Position numbers and translations under genes: made by a program. A stretch of 64,000 nt of DNA from Sodiomyces alkalinus F11 (Eukaryota > Ascomycota > Sordariomycetes > Glomerellales > Plectosphaerellaceae): assembly GCF_003711515.1 (NCBI RefSeq), contig NW_021167087.1:1484799-1548798 (forward strand). Direction: 5' to 3'. Of the stretch, positions 11,362 to 24,134 are shown one piece after another. The notes under the pieces were generated by a model that worked only from the letters and a program-made list of their open reading frames with translations, was not told the DNA's origin and made no database searches. The first letter of the stretch is position 1, and each line of letters starts with the position of its first letter.

Positions 11362-12332
11362 CTCGTCTGTTCGTCTGTTGTTGTTGAGTCTTAAAGTCGG
11401 AGCGGTTTGAATTAAGTTGCTCTGTTTCACTGACTGGGGACAAGGCGTAGAGTCGGGAAAGAACTGTTCGTTCCGGATGCAGGCGAAGGGGTTGGTGTGA
11501 TGGAGGTGATGGTGGGAGCAGCAGGAGTAGGCGATGAAGAGATGAGTAGAGCGAAGCAGTTTTGCTTTGAGGAATTCTACATCCACGAGTGTGAAATATC
11601 TGCACGGGATCAAAAGTTCCGTCACTTCATCGCTGCGGCGCCCGGCTATTAATCTGTTCGTTTACATTGCGTGATTGTTTACTCTGGGGGTAGGGGAGTG
11701 CTTATGAGAGAGCGAGTCTGCACTGCCATCATGGTTACGATATCCCGGGGTTCATAAAAGATAACACCTTGCTATGTAAACCTGCCCACCCGATATAATA
11801 AGATTTACTCTCCTGCCTAATAATAAAGATGATGTATGCCTTCTATGGACTATATTAGAGAGAAAGAGACCGGAGATTAAGGACTTTCACCCCTATAATT
11901 ATCATAACTGTTAGCATAAGCAAAAAAAGAAGGAGAAAAAAAAAAGACATCCCCACGATGATAAAGACAACGAGACAGCTTATATGAGCACTTGTATATG
12001 GTCAACACTAGTAATATGCTGGGTAAATACAACCTCATATCTACAAATACACCGACGTCCTTGAGGTTCACCGTCTCCCGTGCCCCTCGCCAGGGGTTCC
12101 CCGGGGATCCACAAATTCCAACGATAAGCTGATAGCGACACCGCCAAGCCCGCCCACGCTCTTCGCTTTCTGTCGGCTCAACATGACGTCGCTTTCTAGT
12201 TCCAGCCCATTGAACTCCTCCCTGTTCCAAAGGATTTCATAGAATTCCCCCTTCTCCCTCTTTCTGTTAATCAATGTCGTGTCGTCGTCTCCGTGTTCCA
12301 ATTCTCTTTCCCAACATCCACCCTCAATTGTC
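11362..12332. other. Divergent promoter region, no gene seen
   Basis: Lies between the small membrane-protein gene (-) and the BCKDH E1-alpha gene (+). An A+T-rich block at about 11750-12030 (poly-A at 11925-11945) is followed by C/T-rich leader sequence. No coding frame or RNA was recognised. Confidence 0.5.
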
Positions 12333-13827
12333 ATGAAGTTAGGTGCTCTCAGGCCAGCGCATTTGCGCCGAGTCCGTCTTCCGAGGACCTCAACGTCGTT
12401 GGCGAGTCCTCTCCTCAGTCTCCCATCCCACGCCCGAGCATCGAGCAGGCTCTCGCAAGAGCCCAATGCAAATCATGTGTCCTTCCCGGGCGCTGTGAAA
12501 AGCGCCTTCACCCATAAGCTCAAGTACGAAACATCAGAGGACTACCCCGCTCTTCCGACCTACCGTGTTGTCGACCAGCAAGGCGTGGTAGTAGACGAGT
12601 CGTTCGAGCCTGACCTGACCGACGCGGAGGTGGTCAAGCTGTACAAGGACATGGTCTTCATCTCCATTCTCGACCTTATCATGTTTGATGCCCAGCGCCA
12701 GGGCCGTCTCAGTTTCTACATGGTGTCAGCTGGAGAGGAGGCGCTGAGTGTTGGGTCAGCTAGCGTGCTGGCCCCGGAGGACGTCATCTTTTGTCAGTAC
12801 CGCGAACAGGGGGTTTTTAAACAGCGCGGTTTTACAACAGCCGACTTTGTGAACCAACTGTTCGCCAACCGCAAGGACCCCGGAAAGGGACGAAACATGC
12901 CAGTGCACTACGGCAGCAAGGAACTTAATATTGTAAGATGATGTTCACCCCACCCTTCCCTAGGCGATGGCTCGTCACGGCACACCTATGGGTTTCTTTC
13001 TTTCTAGTTTCACACTGGACGGTATTTATCGACTGACGGGAACCCTCGAACAGCACACGATATCCTCTCCGCTGGCGACTCAGTTACCGCAGGCCTCGGG
13101 AGCGGCGTACGCTCTCAAAATGCAGCGACTGAATGATGCCAGCCTGCCGCCGCGCGTGGTGGCGGCCTACTTCGGCGAGGGGGCGGCCAGCGAGGGCGAC
13201 TTCCACGCAGCACTGAACATGGCGGCGACACGATCATGCCCCGTGATTTTCATCTGCCGCAACAACGGCTACGCCATCTCCACGCCGACACTGGACCAGT
13301 ACCGAGGCGACGGCATTGCGAGCCGCGGCATCGGGTACGGGATCGACACGGTGCGGGTGGACGGCAACGACTTCTGGGCGGTGCGCGAGGCCACCAAGCG
13401 GGCGCGGGCCATGGCGCTGGAGAACGGCGGGCGGCCGGTGCTGATCGAGGCCATGACGTACCGGGTGAGCCACCACAGCACGTCGGACGACTCGTTCGCC
13501 TACCGGGCCCGCGTGGAGGTGGAGGACTGGAAGAGGCGGGACAACCCCATCACGCGGCTGCGGAAGTGGATGGAAGTCCGGGGCATCTGGGACGATGCCA
13601 AGGAGAAGACCTGCCGCGAGGAGACGCGGGCTGAGATCCTCCGGGCTTTCCGGGAGGCCGAGGCCGAGAAAAAGCCCCCCATCCGGGCCATGTTCGAGGA
13701 TGTCTACGAGGAGCTGACGCCGGACTTGAGGAACCAGATGACGCAGCTGAGGGAACACTTGGAAAAATACCCTAACGAATACGACTGGTCCGAATACGAG
13801 GACGGAAAGGATAGCTTAAAACCGTAG
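12333..13827 (+). CDS. BCKDHA: 2-oxoisovalerate dehydrogenase E1 component subunit alpha, mitochondrial
   Basis: Exons 12333-12932 and 13054-13827 encode 457 residues. This is the thiamine-diphosphate subunit of the branched-chain 2-oxoacid dehydrogenase complex, which decarboxylates the keto acids of Leu, Ile and Val in the mitochondrial matrix. Evidence: an Arg/Ser/Leu-rich presequence (MKLGALRPAHLRRVRLPRTS), YREQGVFKQRGF, the ThDP/Mg motif GEGAASEGDFHAA followed by CRNNGYAISTPTLDQYRGDG, and the phosphorylation-loop sequence YRVSHHSTSDDSFAYR, which matches the kinase-regulated serine region of animal BCKDHA. The intron (12933-13053) has GTAAGA, CTGAC and CAG. The start was chosen as the first ATG before the presequence; upstream in-frame codons lack ATG. 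The matching E1 beta subunit is not in this window. Confidence 0.95.
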
Positions 13828-16756
13828 AGGTCTCAAAAGAAGTGGTTTTCTCACAACGAGGGAGTGAGAGGGCCGCCACAGGCCCACAGGCCCATGCATG
13901 ATATCATATCGGATGCCCTACTTTCCGAGTCGAACTTGAATGATACAATACATGTAATAAGAAGCAGACAATGATGATCAGAACCCATCAAAGCCGAAAG
14001 ACTGTTTTGTCGAAAGGATGCTCCGAGCCTCTTGTCCCTGCTTGCTGACCCCTTTCTGCCAGAAAGGACGGCCAGCCGAAGACGGGACAGAGAGGTGTCG
14101 GCATTCGAAAGGAACATTAACGAAACCGGACCCACCAAGTCCACCCACAGTGCATGGTACAGTAAGCAGCTCCTGCATCTTGGTACGCGTGGCTCGGGAG
14201 CGGTACCTACGAAGTACCGACCTAGGCGTCGACTACGATATGATTTCGTAAGAGGAGACAACTATGTTTTACTACTCCGTAAGACACAATTCATGGAAGA
14301 AATGAGCAGACTGTGAGACATGATATCTACGTCAAGGAAGGTATGAGGATTATACGAGTAGTACACTCCGTAGGTAAAGGTACTTCCTCCAGAGTCGCGT
14401 AAAGGTACCTTAGTGGTTAGCAACCGTGGACGAAGTGACGAACCCACAGTCTGGACCGCCGGCAAGTGGAGAGGGCTGGGTCGATAAGCGTAGGTACAAC
14501 GTACAGTGCAACGGATGCACGCGGGTTGGATAGTGTACCTCTGTACCGAGTACTGTGACCTGTAAGTTGATGATACTACCTTACGTAGGCGCTAATTTGG
14601 TGGGGATCGAGATAGGCAGAGATACATGTACATACCTACCTGACGAGGAGTCAGCAGCTCATCATATCGTCTTCCAGGCTGTCTTGTCTCATTCTTCTCC
14701 TCGCCCCATCCCCATACCTTACCTAAGGTATGCAGGCCAACGATACTTTTCCTCTCTTTTGCATGTTCTCCTCTTCCACAAATCTCCCGCAAGAACTCTC
14801 CCGCAAGAACTCTCCCGCAAAACCCTGTATTCGTTCGACATTCACATTGAGGGTCTATCCCGACGATTGATACTGTCCCAAACTGAGTGACACGTCCCGC
14901 GTTGTTTTGCAGCTTTCCACGATTTTTCGAGTAAACACGACATCGACCCGGCCCCCTCGAGCCTGATAAGCCCGACTAGCTGTGTCTCAAGTTCCCTTGT
15001 CCTTTCCTACGCAGAGCCGAACGAGAAACCACCATCGACCTTGACCCGATAAATCTCCGCTACTCCCGTCGGGGTGAAGGAACACAAGACGAGAAAGAGG
15101 AAAAGAGGATAATAAAAGAGGGAGGAAAGAAACAACACAACCTCCGGGATTTCCCCATGCTCATGATCTCCTAGCTTGCAGCTGGTGACTTGCCTCATGG
15201 CGTGATCCATGGCAGAACGAACATCCTCTGCAAACCAGCGCTCCAGATCGGTAGTCGACCACCACGATCTCCCAGGGCGCTCCCACACTACGACGCTCCC
15301 GACTTCGAATCCAACATCGACCTCGGTCCCGTCTCCTCTTTCGCCCTCGTATTCCACTAAAACCACAACGGCGACTTCGCCAAACGAACGACGTAACCCC
15401 GGTTTGGACGCAGACTCGCATTCACTACACCGAGATTCGTCAATAGTGCCTTCTTCGAGGTAGGTCCTTTTTCTTTTTTTGCTCTCTTCTGACTCTTTGC
15501 TTGCCCTTCTTCTTATCTGGAACCAAGCTGTGTGCCTTGTTTCCTGGTCACCCTAACCACAACTCTCCCATACTATCATCCCGCTCCCCCCGTTGTTCAC
15601 ATCTTCATCCCATTCTTCAGAGAGAGAGAGAGAGAGAAAATAAAGTGGTCGAACCACGAGAAGTGGTCAACACAACCCGTCACATTGGAATTATCCGGAA
15701 TCGGCCGAGCTACCCGGACCACCAAACCAACGAGGACCAAAGCTATCTTTACCTATCTGCGAACCGCGAGATGCAATAAAGTGCCTAGTGGGGAAAAAAG
15801 GGCACTCAACCCAGCATCGGAGGACACAAAGCCGCATCTCTATCTAAACCTACACAACTACACAACCTACACAACATACGCATACACATATGTTCCTTCC
15901 GAACCTAGGTAGTTCCGTACCTACCTAGGTACTTAGGAGCACTTTTTCTTCTTCTTTTCTTCCAAGGGTCCTTTTCTTCCTTTTTACTCCCCATATGAAC
16001 CGTTACAACCGCCCGTCATCCAACTGGCAAACGTCACCCCCGACCGAAGACTGAGCCTTCACTTCCACGAACCGTGGACGGCTTCCTAACCATTCCGAAT
16101 GTCCGTTCGATATTTTTGTACCCCTGCCTGATCGGTCAGCTGCGGCCCGGACCTGCCAGACCGATCATTATTCCATCGAGCTTTCGGCACCTTGTTCACC
16201 CAGCAAAGTAACGGCCATAATATCTGCACAGCAGATGAAGAAAGCACAGAATAACGGTATTTCTGGGGCAACGAGAGGATCCGAATTCTTTGACTTCGTG
16301 CCCGACCGCTCGAGTCCTTTGGATTTGTCCTCCAGTCCTATTCGGTTGGTCTCAATGATTCTGCCTTGAGACTCCGGCCTTCGACACCCTCGATTGTTCT
16401 GGCTTTCTGCCTCGTCTCGTCTTGACCTTGTGCCCTCTGTCAGCGGAGTGACGGGGATAAAAGAAGAAAAAAAAGTCAAACATTGTCTTCGAGCACTGAT
16501 TCACCTGCCTCGTCTTGTTCCACAAGGCGGTCTACCGCTTCGTTCGATTGTGAGCGACTGGACCAAAGGAAACCAGAATACCTAGGACGGACCCGGACGG
16601 CCTTTGCTTCTTCTCTCTGACGTCCCTCACTCTCTTTTCTTCTCCTCTCTTCTCCTCCCTCCCCTTTCCCCTTTCCCCTTCCCCCAACCCACCTCCCATA
16701 TCACATATCACCTCCCATCGTAACAACCATTTTTCCTCCAATTTGTTGACCTCGCT
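13828..16756. other. 2.9 kb spacer with microrepeats, no firm gene
   Basis: Contains several GGTAC/TACTCCGTA microrepeats (14201-14224, 14273-14282, 14364-14412, 14706-14730, 15903-15937), a three-copy 14 nt tandem repeat (14783-14824), a (GA)n tract at 15619-15637, and a long C/T-rich promoter-like stretch before UFD4 (16610-16750). A weak coding-like segment occurs at about 15209-15463 on both strands (see findings). No gene can be called with confidence. Confidence 0.5.
14783..14824. repeat. 14 nt tandem repeat, three copies
   Basis: Unit TCTCCCGCAAGAAC occurs exactly at 14783-14796 and 14797-14810, with a degenerate third copy (TCTCCCGCAAAACC) at 14811-14824. Confidence 0.85.
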
Positions 16757-19700
16757 ATGGCGTCTTCAAGAAACACCAAAATAACAGACTCGTTACTCAT
16801 GCCCACCAGAGTCACTAGATCATCTGCTCGTCAAGCCGCGAGCCGGACCGCCTCGTCCACCACATCGGCTCTCGGTGCTGACCCTCCTCCAACTGCCAGC
16901 TCGGCCTTGGACAATCATCCCCCGGCCGAGAACCAACAGACTCCGTCTTCGAGGAAACGGAAAGCAGCGCCGCAGGGACCTAGCCCGAACCAGGCCGCCC
17001 TTCCAACTGCCCCATCATCCGCTCGACGCTCCAAGCGACAGAAGACGACCGATACAGCAGCCCCCCCGCCTTCGCAACCCGCAGACCAGGCCTCAACCGT
17101 GGCGAAAAATCGGAGGAAGGGCAAGGCTCCAGCTAATATGTCGAGTCCAGGGTAAGCCAAGTTGCCACACTCTACCTCTCATCACGTGACGTGCCACTCG
17201 GTGCTGACATGGGGGTTCCCCCCCTTCTTTCCAGAAACTCGGGAGCTGTCGGCGCTTCGGAAAACGTTCCTTCTTCGGGGTCGTCTAGTCGCAGGTCGAG
17301 TCGTGGCAAAAGATCTGGCCAGCGCGATAGTCAAGGTGAGCCTTCCAGCCGGCATCCCCGGTGGTGTTGTATCGAACAAAGCCGCTCTCTAACTTTTGTG
17401 CGTGTACCCCTAGAGTCTTTGCCTAGTTCCTCCACTCTTTATCGCCAGCGAAAGCGAACAGCGAGAACAAACAACCCTGCGGAGCAGGATACTACCATGA
17501 CGGGCACCGATGATGCCGCCGAAAAGGAGGCCGTCCCACCACCACCACCACCCCCTCCGGGACACCGCTCGGACCATGATGATAGTGATGAACACGATGA
17601 GGATGAATCCGGCCGATACGATGAAGACGAAGATGATGATGACCCTTTTGGTGGCTTCGGAGGCGCCGGCGGACCTGGTTCCGGCCTATCTAGTACCCTG
17701 AGAGCCCTGACTGGCATGATGTCGTCGGGCATCTCTTCTCGCCTTCGAGGATTGCTGTCCAATTTGCGACAGAAGGATGATCCCACCATGCAGCTGGTTG
17801 CTCTGCAAGAATTGTCCGAGATTCTGTTGGTGTCCAACGAAGATAACCTCTCAGGCCACTTTTCCCCGGACTCTTTCGTCAAGGAGCTGGTGACTCTCAT
17901 GCAGCCAAACGAGCTGACGGGCGAAGAGAACCCCGAGATCATGCTGCTCGCGTGTCGCTGCTTGGCCAACCTAATGGAAGCTTTACCTGCTAGCGTCGCG
18001 AATGTCGTATACGGCGGTGCCGTCCCCGTTCTCTGCCAGAAGCTGCTTGAAATCTCCTTCATTGATCTGGCCGAGCAGGCCCTTAGCACACTAGAGAAGA
18101 TCTCGGCCGAGTATCCGTCCACCATTGTCCGCGAAGGAGGTCTGACGGCTTGTCTGTCCTACCTGGATTTCTTTGCTACGAGCACCCAGAGAACCGCCGT
18201 GACCACGGCAGCAAACTGCTGTCGCAACATCCCCGAAGACTCCTTCCCCGTGATTAAGGATGTTATGCCGACGCTGCTGAATGTCCTCGGCAGCAACGAC
18301 CAGCGGGTTGTCGAGCAGGCCTCGATTTGCGTGTCGGGTATCGTCGAGAGCTTCAAGTACCAGCCGTCGAAACTTGAAGAACTCGTCAGTGTCGACCTGC
18401 TCAAGGCTGTTCTGCGCCTCCTTGTGCCCGGTACCACCAACCTCATCGGGCCCAACATTCACACGCAGTTCTTGCGCGTCTTGGCATTCACCGCCCGGTC
18501 CAGTCCCCGCCTATCGGCCGAGCTGTTCAAGCTCAACATTGTCGAGACGCTCTACCAGATTCTAACAGGCGTCTCCCCACCCAGCGGCACGGACGACCTC
18601 GCGTCCCGGCTGGATAGCGTTGTCATCATGCAAGCCCTCATTCACCGTCCGCGAGATCAGGTCATTGAGACCCTCAATGTCATCTGCGAGCTGCTTCCCA
18701 ACCTGCCCCACGATGCCGACCCGGCTTGTGGGGACTTCATCGCGCTAGGTGCAGGCGAGCCCATCACCCCTACGTCTACTACCCCTGGCAGGGCTAGAAA
18801 GTCGCCCAACGACAAACGTATCGAGCTCCTCGCCGAGTGCCAGGACGAAGTTCGGCGATTCGCCCTCATCCTCTTTCCAACTCTGACAGATGCCTTCTCG
18901 AGCACTGTCAATCTCAACGTGCGGCAAAAGGTGCTCACTGCGCAGCTCAAGATGCTCTCCAACCTTGATGCGGAGATCCTCGGCGAAGCTCTTCGCACTG
19001 TCCCCTATGCCTCATTCCTCGCGTCCATATTATCCCAACAGGATCATCCGTCTCTTGTCATGCTGGCTTTGCAGGCAACGGAACTTCTGCTGAGCCGTCT
19101 GGACGATGTTTACCAATATCAATTCTATCGGGAAGGCGTCATTGCGCAGATTACCAAGCTCGCCTCCCAGGAGTTTCCCCAACCGCCGCCGGAGAAAGTC
19201 AAGACATCGAGCGATGAGACTCCTGAGGCCTCTGACCAACGGGAATTGGAAGGGTCCGATAGTCGGCATGATGGTGAAAAGGAGCACTCGGATGACGGGG
19301 AAGACGAGGAGGAGCGCGACGAATCCGAGCGCGACGAAGACGAGGAAGACGACGCTGACCGGGACGACGAGGAAGATGAGGACGATCACCAACAACACGA
19401 CCAGGAACGCGCTGGCTCCCCTCATAGCTCCGGGGGTTCCACGGTTTCGGTCGACGAGCCGGTTCCTCGGCACCTCTCCAACGACCAGTCCATGCGAATC
19501 AGGATCCGGGATGTAGCCAAGAGATTCTTGGAGACGCACGACGTGGAGAAGCATGACAAAACGATGAAGAAGAAGGCGACCGATTTCCTGACCGACCTCA
19601 CCAATCTTGCCGATCAGATCGGGGACTTTTACCTCAACCCAACTGATGCCAAAGCCAAAGTCGACCCGGAGCAGGGTGCCGAGTTGTTTCAGAAGCTGGT

Positions 19701-22700
19701 CACTTACTTCGACGCCGAAGTTCTGGAGAGTGTCACCAGCGCCGAACTTCTTGCTTCCCGTCTCGTTTACGTTCTCCTCAACATTTTCAGCAATCCCGAC
19801 GAGGAACTGGCCCACGCTGCGCAGGCGACGTTCCTTAAAATCTTCATGGGACACACGGTCAAGGCCAAGCCCAAGACGGCCACGGCAGACTCTCCCGCCA
19901 CCCCGTTCAGCGTCTTGATACACAAGCTGCAAGATCTGCTCAGTAGGTCTGAGCATTTCGAGGTGGTGACGGTCCACCATAACTCGCTTGACCACCGCAG
20001 CAGTGCGGCATCCATGCTCGCCAAGCAGATCCGTCTTCGCCTGGTCGCGGACGACGACTCTGAGATCCCGCGACCGTACCGCAACATTATGGTGTCGATT
20101 CATGCCATTGCGACATTCAAGTCTCTTGACGACTATCTGCGGCCTCGCATCAGCCTTTCGGAACGTACGCGTGGGTCTCGACGAGCCGACGGACTGTCCC
20201 GAGCCCTGGCCGCTATGGCTAGCCATGGTGGGTTGCCTCCGTTGAGCCAGGCCGCGGCCGCTCGTCTGGCGGAACGGGCCGGACTTGCCGACGCTACCTC
20301 ACCGGCTTCCGGCTCGAGCTCTGCCCCTCCCCCTCCCCCTCCCGGTGATTCATCAAGCGCTCCGGCCTCGAGGCCGTCTTCTCGCAAAACAAAATCCAAG
20401 TCAACGCCTCGAGATGGCGATCCTTCGACGCCGGATGCTTCCTCTAGCAGCCGGAACAAAGCAGTTCTGCGGAGGTCGGCTCGTCGTCAGGCGGCAACAT
20501 CGACTGATACGCCGGCGTCAGCGGGCCCACCCGACGAGGACGACGACTTGCAAGATGCGCTGGAGTGCGCCGACGAGAGGCAGTTGACAGACGACGATGA
20601 CATTGGTGACGACGATGACCTAGACGCGATCGTCGGCGACCTCGACGAGGACATGGACGAATCTCCCGGCCCAGATCCCGGTGCTGTCAATCTTGAAGTG
20701 GCAGCGGGAGGCAAGGTAACCGCTCGGGCGGAAGATGGCACGCGCGTTCCCACGCCATCGCAAGGTAGCAGCAATCAGGGCCAGGGTCTGGGTCTGCCTT
20801 CGCGCACTAGCGCACTCTTGGCCGCCGCCGTATCGCAGCGCACTCCGTCGCCTGCGACGTCCTCCCGGCCCATGTCATATGCTGCGGCGATTCAGTCTGT
20901 GCCCCAGGATTGGCACATCGAATTCACTCTGGACGGCAAGGCGATCCCGAGCGAGACGACGATCTATCGAGCGGTGCACATGTCTGCGTCCAACTCGGAC
21001 GAGCACGTTAGCCGCAGCATCTGGTCCGCGGTTCATCCGATCCGGTTCCGCCGGGCGCCGGGACCGCCTCCCCCTTCTCCAGAGGGCGGCTCGTCGTTTG
21101 GCACGGTTGCAGACACTAGTGCGGACAACGCGGATGGGATCCCTCCGTCCCTCGACAAGCACCGCATCACTGCGTCGATATTGCGCCTGCTGAACATCCT
21201 CCACGACTTGAACGCGAACGTGGACGACGTTTTCATGGAGAACAAGGACACGGCCCGTCTCAACGTGGAGCCCCTCGCACAGTTTGTCAATACCAAGCTC
21301 ACTGCCAAGCTGAACCGACAGCTGGAGGAGCCTCTGGTGGTGGCGAGCAACTGCCTGCCGAGCTGGTCGGAGGACCTGGCGAGATTGTATCCCTTCTTGT
21401 TCCCGTTCGAGACGCGGCATCTGTTTCTGCAGTCGACGTCGTTCGGCTACGCACGGTCCATGACGCGTTGGCAGAACGCGCAGTCGAACGACGACTCGCG
21501 ACGTAACCACTACAACGACCGGCCCTTCCTGGGCCGGTTGCAGCGTCAGAAGGTGCGGATCTCGCGGTCCAAGATCCTTGAGTCGGCGTTGAAGGTTATG
21601 GAACTTTACGGCGCGTCCCAGAGCATCCTGGAGGTGGAGTATTTCGAGGAGGTGGGGACGGGACTCGGCCCCACGCTCGAGTTCTACTCGACGGTCTCCA
21701 AGGAGTTTTCCAAGAAGAAGCTCAAGTTGTGGCGCGAAGTGGACTCGAACGAGTCGGACGAGTACATCTCCGGGGCGACCGGGCTGTTCCCCCGGCCCAT
21801 GAGCGACGAAGAAGCGGCGGGGCCCAATTGGGAGCGGTATCTGACGCTGTTCAAGATGCTGGGCAAGTTTGTTGCTCGTTCGATGATCGACTCGCGCATC
21901 ATCGACCTCAACTTCAACCCGATTTTCTTCCGCATCGGCGACGCTTCGTCGAAATCCGGGGTCAAGCCGTCCCTCGGGGCTGTCAAGGTAGTCGACCCGG
22001 GGCTGGCGCAATCCCTCAAGACGATCAAGAAGTTCTCTCTGGCGAAGAAGAAGATCGACGAGGATCCGTCGCGGACGCCCGCACAGAAGGTGGCCGACAC
22101 GGAAGCCGTTGTGGTCGACGATGTACGCATCGAGGACCTCTGCCTCGACTTTACGGTCCCGGGCTATCCCGAGATCGAGTTGGTCCCGAACGGTTCCCGG
22201 GTCAAGCTCACGATGGATAACGTCGACTTGTATCTCGACCGGGTCATCGACATGACGCTGGGGAGTGGTGTGCGGCGGCAGGTGGACGCTTTCCGAAGCG
22301 GGTTCTCTCAGGTGTTCCCGTACTCGGCCTTGAGCGCCTTTACGCCGGACGAGCTGGTGTCACTGTTCGGCCGGGTGGAAGAGGACTGGTCTCTGGAGAG
22401 TGAGTTGCCATCTGTCCTAAGAGGAACGCAGGTGATGTCTGGTTTGCTAACGTGGTATTCCAGCACTTATGGACTCGATTAAAGCGGACCACGGCTTCAA
22501 CATGGATAGCAAGAGCGTCAGGAATCTGCTCCAGATTATGAGCGAGATGACGCCTCGGGAACGTCGCGACTTTTTGCAGTTCACCACTGGTAGTCCCAAG
22601 CTCCCCATTGGAGGTACGTTGCTGTCCTGACCCTTGGAGTGCCCCTTTACTTGGTCATTTGATTCCCTTTTCGTTTTTAAGCTGACCTTCTTCCTCCTCC

Positions 22701-22900
22701 CAGGCTTCAAGAGCTTGACGCCCATGTTCACCGTCGTGTGCAAACCCAGCGAAGCACCGTACACGTCCGACGATTATCTCCCCAGTGTCATGACATGCGT
22801 CAACTACCTGAAATTGCCTGACTATTCCAGCATCGAAACCATGCGCAAGCAACTCGCCACGGCAATCAAGGAGGGTCAGGGAGCCTTCCATCTGTCGTAA
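16757..22900 (+). CDS. UFD4: HECT-type E3 ubiquitin ligase, UFD4/TRIP12 family
   Basis: Five exons (16757-17151, 17235-17335, 17414-22399, 22464-22613, 22704-22900) encode 1,942 residues. Ufd4 builds ubiquitin chains on ubiquitin-fusion and N-degron substrates for proteasomal degradation. Layout: a disordered basic N-terminus (1-240) with an Asp/Glu run, an armadillo-type helical array (about 275-750, beginning [20 protein letters not shown]), a very acidic linker (about 762-830), further helical sequence, a low-complexity acidic/Ser/Pro region (about 1120-1290), and a HECT domain (about 1542-1942, from [20 protein letters not shown]). HECT signatures include [19 protein letters not shown] and [19 protein letters not shown], where Cys1909 is the expected thioester cysteine, 33 residues from the end. 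Intron 2 (17336-17413) is read-through in frame, so an unspliced isoform is possible. All splice junctions keep frame. Confidence 0.95.
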
Positions 22901-24134
22901 GAAAGGGGAGAGAAAAAAAATACCAAAATAAGTATAAAAAAAAAAAAAAGGAAGGGCGTGGGGGGCAACGCAGGATGCAAAACGGGTGAAATACATACAG
23001 GACTCTGGGCGTTGGCAAGGCTCGAGACTCGGACAACTTGCCAGACATTATTATTCTTTTCGGTAGTCCGAACGAAATGCCCAGGGATGACCGAGAAACC
23101 CCGTTATGGATCGTGTTGATATGTAGCGGGGATGAGCCCATGAGCTCCTAACGACACCTTGACATCCTCTCATGGCCTTTTGACTTTCGCGACGAGATGG
23201 GGGCTGTCGGCTCGGTGGGGATGCTACGGGGGGATTCCTGGGGAGACCTTTTATTTAAGACGTTTATGAGGTTTTCTTCTCTTCTTTTCTCTGCATTTTC
23301 CCTGCCACTTTTATTCACTGACCTGACCCGCCCTTTTCTTTTCCCTGCTTGGAGGCTTTGGGATGGTTTGTCCCATGGACCGGCGACAGGCCATCACTTG
23401 CATGGAAAGGTCGTTGGGGCGTCGGATGGTTTTATTTTATTCTATTTTCCTATTCTCTTCTTTTTTGTTCCCCCGTCGCAAATGGCTTTGATATGGTTCC
23501 ATGAGCTCAAGGGTCATATCTTATGCTGACCGGAAAACGAGAGAGCAGAGAGGATGGATGATATGAGATGGGATTTCCTGCTAGTTAACCCCCCTCCCTC
23601 CCCCCCCCTGAGTTGTCTTCCTATTCCCCGTAAATAGACTGGTTAAAATCGATCATCCTTGGGAGACGTCTGAGTTCCGAGTGCTTAAGTTTGTGTATTG
23701 TAGCCGAGCACGTTCAAGGCCTTGCTTTCCAGTTGTTTCCGTCTAGGTGATGGAGACAGGCGGCACGGCACGTCATGGGGGTCCTTCTTGACGTTCCGGG
23801 AATTGCTTCCAACGGCATGGACATGGTGGTTAGGGGAAATCACCGAAAGTGAAAGAGGCGAACATAGTAAAGGGCATCATCGTCTATCGAAATCCGGTGG
23901 GCAGCCAAAATAATAAATGAATTCCTTTCGTGGTTTGAATACACAAGTCTTCTTCTTCAAGTCCGTCGTGACACAACATCGCATAATAATGCTAACAAAA
24001 GAGTTTGCGCCCAAGAGGGTGCTCCGAAAAAAAAACACGATGCTTTCTTCTCCACCTCCCCCTCCGTCTTCACTTTGCGTGGCTACCGCTGTTTCTTCCC
24101 TTACTCCTCTTCATCGGCGGGCGGGCGGGCGTTT
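22901..24134. other. Convergent 3' flanks of UFD4 and SEC3
   Basis: Poly-A tract at 22936-22949 and C-rich run at 23589-23609. T-rich segments near 23275-23345 and 23433-23480 are consistent with 3' UTRs. No coding frame was recognised. Confidence 0.5.

Noticed and set aside
19030..22011. Long - strand frames (about 380-400 codons) within UFD4
   Set aside because: Antisense to conserved armadillo/HECT coding sequence, with composition typical of shadow frames.
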